DNA of 24,335 nucleotides from a virus: IMG/VR virus record IMGVR_UViG_3300000101_000118, positions 2,951 to 27,285 of that record; one strand, 5' to 3'. The translations under genes and the position numbers were made by a program. Shown here piece by piece: positions 22,301 to 24,335 of this stretch; the stretch's first letter is position 1, and the number at the start of each line of letters is the position of its first letter. The notes under the pieces are model-generated. The model did no database searches. It saw nothing but the letters and a program-made list of their open reading frames with translations, and was not told where the DNA came from.

Positions 22301-24335
22301 GGCGGGACGTGTAAGGTTACTATTATCTACATTTATTTGGACTGACCACCAATCTCCGTCAAAGAAAGGTAAATAGACACTCGCAGATATTTCTGGGGAA
22401 TTAAAAGATGGTATCCATTTTAATGTACCGTAATAATCATTGGAATCTGCAACTGAACCTGAATATGATCCTGTTACTAATCCTGATCCTGTATATTCTA
22501 ACATTAATAGACCACCTAAAGATGAAATGTTTGATGAAAAATTTTGGGTAGTGAATAAAGATTGAGAATATCTTATATTACTAGATGCAATATTATTTAC
22601 AGGGGAAGGAATCCCATCAGTTTTAAATCTTAATTGTATTGAACTAGGAGGGGATGATATTAAAGGATTTACACACCCTAAAGATTCTATAGACCCTGTA
22701 CCACTTGAAATTCTTTGTTCAAATTTTCCAGTTGTATCAAAGGAATCAAAATAGTTTTTAAATTTAGTTTGGAAAATTCCACCACTGTCAACATTAAACC
22801 CGTAATTAAAAGTGTTTTGATTTAAATCCCAATCTTGAGATTCATTTCTATCTTTACCTCCGAATTCATTAATTCTTAAAATAGTATCCGGAATACCATA
22901 AGATGTAATCAAGGCTCTTAAACCAGGAATTGTACCTTTAGTTTTAAGAAGATATGGTAAGTTATGGTATATTCGTTTATATAAACGCTTATTTACCCCG
23001 TCCAATGGGATTACATTGTTGGAAGAAGATACTTTAGTATCTATGTATTCAAACCCATTAGGTGTTGGAAGTGATGATGTTATTTGGGGGAAAGGGAATA
23101 AACTCCCTGAAGGGGTTAGACCTAAAAATGCTGAAAATAAATCATCATTATTGAAATTATTTGAATACAATTTTACACCAAAATCCTTAATGGCTTCTGA
23201 TACTAGATCTTTAGATATACCATATTCTAAACGGTTATCAGCATCAAATTTATTTGTAATATCTTTAGTATAAAGCCAAACATTGTCATAATGTTGACCA
23301 ACCATATCAATAAATAAGTCGTATTGAGAGTTGTCTGGGTCTTCTCTTAAATATTCTGGTATGGTAGAGTATAGTCTGTCTTTATTATTTTCATCATAAT
23401 TAGATGCAGAGAGTGCTAAACCTCCATAGTATGGAGATTCCTCACTTACACTACCTACCCAATTTAGGGCTTGTGAACTTCCTGTAGAATATAATTGAAA
23501 AGGTGGTTCTGTATTTGATTTGGGGTAAGAAAAACTAGAGCCACTATTAAAATACATAAAGTATTCATGACCATCAAAATTCTTAATTATATCATCTATT
23601 TCGGCAACAATTGATGCCTTACTAGAACTATATGAGGTAGTACCTGTTGTATCACTTGTAACAAGAGATAAAAAATCGGACAGTTCATTGGTTTTAGATT
23701 CTATTAAACCTACCTTATAGTAAAAATTTTCTAATCTTGTTTTAGCGGAAGAAAAATGAACAAATTCATTAAAATCTTCGTAATTTATATTAATATTTAT
23801 CTCCTTTTCATTAAGCAAACTTTGGATTTGATTTAATGAACTAGTAACATTTGAATTTAATAAACCATCATATGAAAATAGTTGACTAGATTCCCCAGTT
23901 TCTTGGGAAATGTTTAAATTAAAATTTGGGCCTGAGATAAATGTAAAATCATCTTGAGCTTCTACTATAAAAGGGAATGTTACCTGATATGCTTGGGGTG
24001 TAGATATTTCTTCTACTACCCACAATTGAGATTTAACATCAAATTGAGAAGGTAAAGGCTCATACAGTTTAATTAATACTGTATCATTATCTATTTTAAG
24101 GTTATTAGCTATGAGAATTTGGTTAGAACCAAAATTCAGTTTAAAATCTACAAAATACTCAGCTTCATCCCTGTATTGAATAAATTCATTAGTAGAATTA
24201 AGAGTATCTGTAATATCTATTTGAGTACTATCTAATCTAATTTCAGTTCTATTTGAACTAATTTCACTTATAAAATATCTAAGTGAGGAAGAAGAGGCTA
24301 ATCTTTTTCTATAAAAATTATAATTAGAAAAGTAG
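16349..24335 (-). CDS. Giant tail/baseplate structural protein, N-terminus cut by window edge
   Basis: The reading frame has no stop from 16349 to the right edge, giving at least 2661 residues. A TTG at 24023-24025 could be read as a start, but about 103 codons of protein-like sequence precede it (including RKRLASSSSLRYFISEISSN), so the gene continues beyond the window. Near 22905-22960 is a conserved stretch HNLPYLLKTKGTIPGLRALI. This KGT...GL pattern recalls P2 gpI/baseplate-wedge proteins. About 22000-22700 contains two strands with WSVQI and QELRYW, like a laminin-G/concanavalin jelly roll. Near 21340-21400, FFDNSLFKMIKDFTPTRTSL is another conserved block. The long C-terminal part is Ser/Thr/Asn-rich beta sequence, including an Arg/Gly-rich patch (GGGRGFRRR, near 17340-17370). 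A baseplate scaffold or fibre-bearing role is inferred; no catalytic motif seen. Confidence 0.8.
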   Translation of the reverse strand, partial: YFSNYNFYRKRLASSSSLRYFISEISSNRTEIRLDSTQIDITDTLNSTNEFIQYRDEAEYFVDFKLNFGSNQILIANNLKIDNDTVLIKLYEPLPSQFDVKSQLWVVEEISTPQAYQVTFPFIVEAQDDFTFISGPNFNLNISQETGESSQLFSYDGLLNSNVTSSLNQIQSLLNEKEINININYEDFNEFVHFSSAKTRLENFYYKVGLIESKTNELSDFLSLVTSDTTGTTSYSSSKASIVAEIDDIIKNFDGHEYFMYFNSGSSFSYPKSNTEPPFQLYSTGSSQALNWVGSVSEESPYYGGLALSASNYDENNKDRLYSTIPEYLREDPDNSQYDLFIDMVGQHYDNVWLYTKDITNKFDADNRLEYGISKDLVSEAIKDFGVKLYSNNFNNDDLFSAFLGLTPSGSLFPFPQITSSLPTPNGFEYIDTKVSSSNNVIPLDGVNKRLYKRIYHNLPYLLKTKGTIPGLRALITSYGIPDTILRINEFGGKDRNESQDWDLNQNTFNYGFNVDSGGIFQTKFKNYFDSFDTTGKFEQRISSGTGSIESLGCVNPLISSPPSSIQLRFKTDGIPSPVNNIASSNIRYSQSLFTTQNFSSNISSLGGLLMLEYTGSGLVTGSYSGSVADSNDYYGTLKWIPSFNSPEISASVYLPFFDGDWWSVQINVDNSNLTRPALIGEFEQRVLDDSGILEAIGSLNSFLKSPTNSTLQAANQIDGKIGFIGSNEATNFIPNNWNNSTTSSLNTDISSISIGGKSYQPLSGSYQELRYWSQELSQSHFYDYVVNPYSIEGNGVNSSPDQLYFRADLGTQLNENSRTSIHPRVTGSTNNITSSFTDGTSTFTITNPVFTPNTEHVFQDQTPSGIKNRVTDKIEVKSSILAENVKDSNPDITVLSPMRSIQQDSYVSQSYTPDIDYLEVAFSPQDQINDDINAQLGYFNIGDYIGDPRHISSSNRSYPDLDKLRDAYFDKYIKSYDVVDFIRLMKFFDNSLFKMIKDFTPTRTSLSSGVVVKQHILERNRQTPVQTSLSNETYSGSIKPQVRNFNTGSGDVGQYEYTGGSSIYKFSGGPGGSTNRYNGLQTSPSASAYNLTNNFGLTQSYEEIKSGLLGKETVTIFNQDEFYNGEFKGSDIVVTTQSLNPQCEPYLRVANTPVQYKPLFFNSSIGDAGGTEAVVSETAFIQPDNHPSTGEAWILSKTSNSSSRIVSTVRLASIDDLGNTLDQYLDDSNVLRLIQPTGDVVEYHITGFIYLGDSIVLKISDTQGDFNVYSSPNGGTKNWSLSVSGSYTSSNRSEGDLTSQGVFRDGNTESQTQDIFFWGDQAGNGSTVNDALGFFNTGSDSIDFSQIDDNLDYYNYGSYNIKETPNINWFFSCSVNYSASNLNIPSGITSSGIYHSSSNYSGGGLTNQDFYVFSYTAARSFIPSPKITQDLSNTIFSPTYNNLIKGNSIQSNPTFSIGGHPLVTTEGTASLDFNFPSLTLSGSQTTLSPTFNFTDLSGSNGTNSFYESGMQTYTVSNYQPFSPSTGFQNQGTINIIRNGVIDLATARGISNYVPQNNNLFTNIEIVCSVQNVTASIEITEIYGQPLTPIEVKADSNNKIIFPQYTAIPIQNSTYSSHFFNLVLKSPEENFNYTFSPSSVTTPTDTYIRFQTSGTDGNGTYSGYTVDIWKSAGNNHFQLGTNNPITSSITPADSHPRIDVQAFLKRTGSGIPSTGYIITASNKLTSQSLDNGSTFTFTDSPINDIKNTSLISSTTSSTINSVGDMYYVEYVFDNFQIGSGAIGQAQTVKFKEGGDVNTKIAISQSFEVPATYNLTGSIYLKKQTPTSPDSTQVSRLHPGENFHQFIVPNDTISGTATLTGSIDNLSFEYDDAFRMGVHVDKSFTSGLTITSYTMSIFPSQSEFSPLPNSTPSYGNFKEPTSSAFIVPTYFGDDVLPFQYSLDCQPLLNNANSQRPSTFLYDINYNDNSIVPSNLGLILDKTATKATVPDSNYTAVSSTSLKYEGSKASSQYLNVWSPSDIGTFGKLPAIESRDAYFGYFNDISDSYPLLNNKTRVNLNYLIDQDGNALPPSLENNISRDIFEKTFPKNGDARISVSSGSQELQELNTLKPIFKIGQYPAPIMYTQTSSRGYATSIPISGSGIVSMYDGNSSAAFTDYSFTAFGTSSLGDTTLGTASFTEILNPSENVNFKQYQGGTYQAYTASSGIISFNSESYTSPGNDTSQQHFIDLETSIPTSYIYDSDYNRNGSFWRGHKHRERLEFTLTLGLLYETTESNSQKNIPFVLEDIGLKVWKTDGKSFDLGSVSDKVKYVQKYQETKKTSTVSGGGRGFRRRTSSTIINKYGGGYGIALNSSKQAEIQIDNDIVVSILKDNGFASSKGVEVGGDIAGLEWTLKANSSDNLYQSGSSLSWQLEGSMHNSNGQGKNNIINPPAFTGPRTPTTITMRGSKTHLLESNNSGSAPFWVFGSELVGGASMSIDISGSNILFMSSSNMNEAYGDSYKQSALPYTIGDSEFFPGGTEPTGTTIGETFGPLRLEVNDEIRFANNESYSYKIVNVTPPSKNIMGDDVGRLKIELDRKLPFVHFHSQTNLVNTSLNKDFFLVRRYIDNINTIYLDSSFPYGKLPTITNSPGILFPDFPTEYLQNSASAIVTDLIDKGVIES

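Overview
The window looks like part of the genome of a tailed double-stranded DNA phage, probably a large contractile-tailed (T4-like or distantly related) virus from an aquatic metagenome. Every credible gene lies on the minus strand, so transcription runs from high to low coordinates. Genes are packed with gaps of a few bases or 4-base ATGA overlaps. The DNA is AT-rich, and there are no tRNA genes, no integrase and no host genes. Start codons almost never have a Shine-Dalgarno sequence and usually follow A/T-rich leaders. This fits a Bacteroidetes/Flavobacteriia host better than most others, but that is an inference.

Tail/baseplate block (about 24335 down to 4084, in transcription order): a giant structural protein of at least 2661 residues that runs off the right edge of the window; a conserved 222-residue structural protein; two adjacent paralogous structural proteins (339 and 327 residues); a 375-residue tail protein; a 2218-residue tail fibre built from duplicated modules; a 138-residue tail assembly chaperone-like protein; and a 389-residue fibre with a C-terminal peptidase S74 self-cleaving chaperone. 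The 375- and 389-residue proteins share an N-terminal module around a WHI-x-QF motif. They probably attach to the same site or to each other.

Replication/repair block (4083 to 1874): a GIY-YIG nuclease-like protein, a T4 gp61-like DNA primase with a zinc finger and Toprim core, and a RecB/Cas4-type PD-(D/E)XK nuclease that overlaps the primase by 4 bases. It follows the fibre genes on the same strand without a break.

Left block (1816 to 1): a 41-codon small ORF, then three overlapping enzyme-like genes: a GNAT-like protein, a P-loop kinase and a nucleotidyltransferase cut by the left edge. All three begin with a near-identical 9-10 residue peptide ending in a (L)-x-E site. This matches the form of the T4 capsid targeting sequence that the gp21 prohead protease removes. 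The most interesting hypothesis from this window is that these enzymes are packaged in the capsid and delivered with the DNA.

A short element, TTATAAATATG on the + strand (CATATTTATAA in the sense direction), recurs 10-14 bases upstream of several start codons and is a candidate phage promoter. There is no gene-free stretch longer than about 300 bases.
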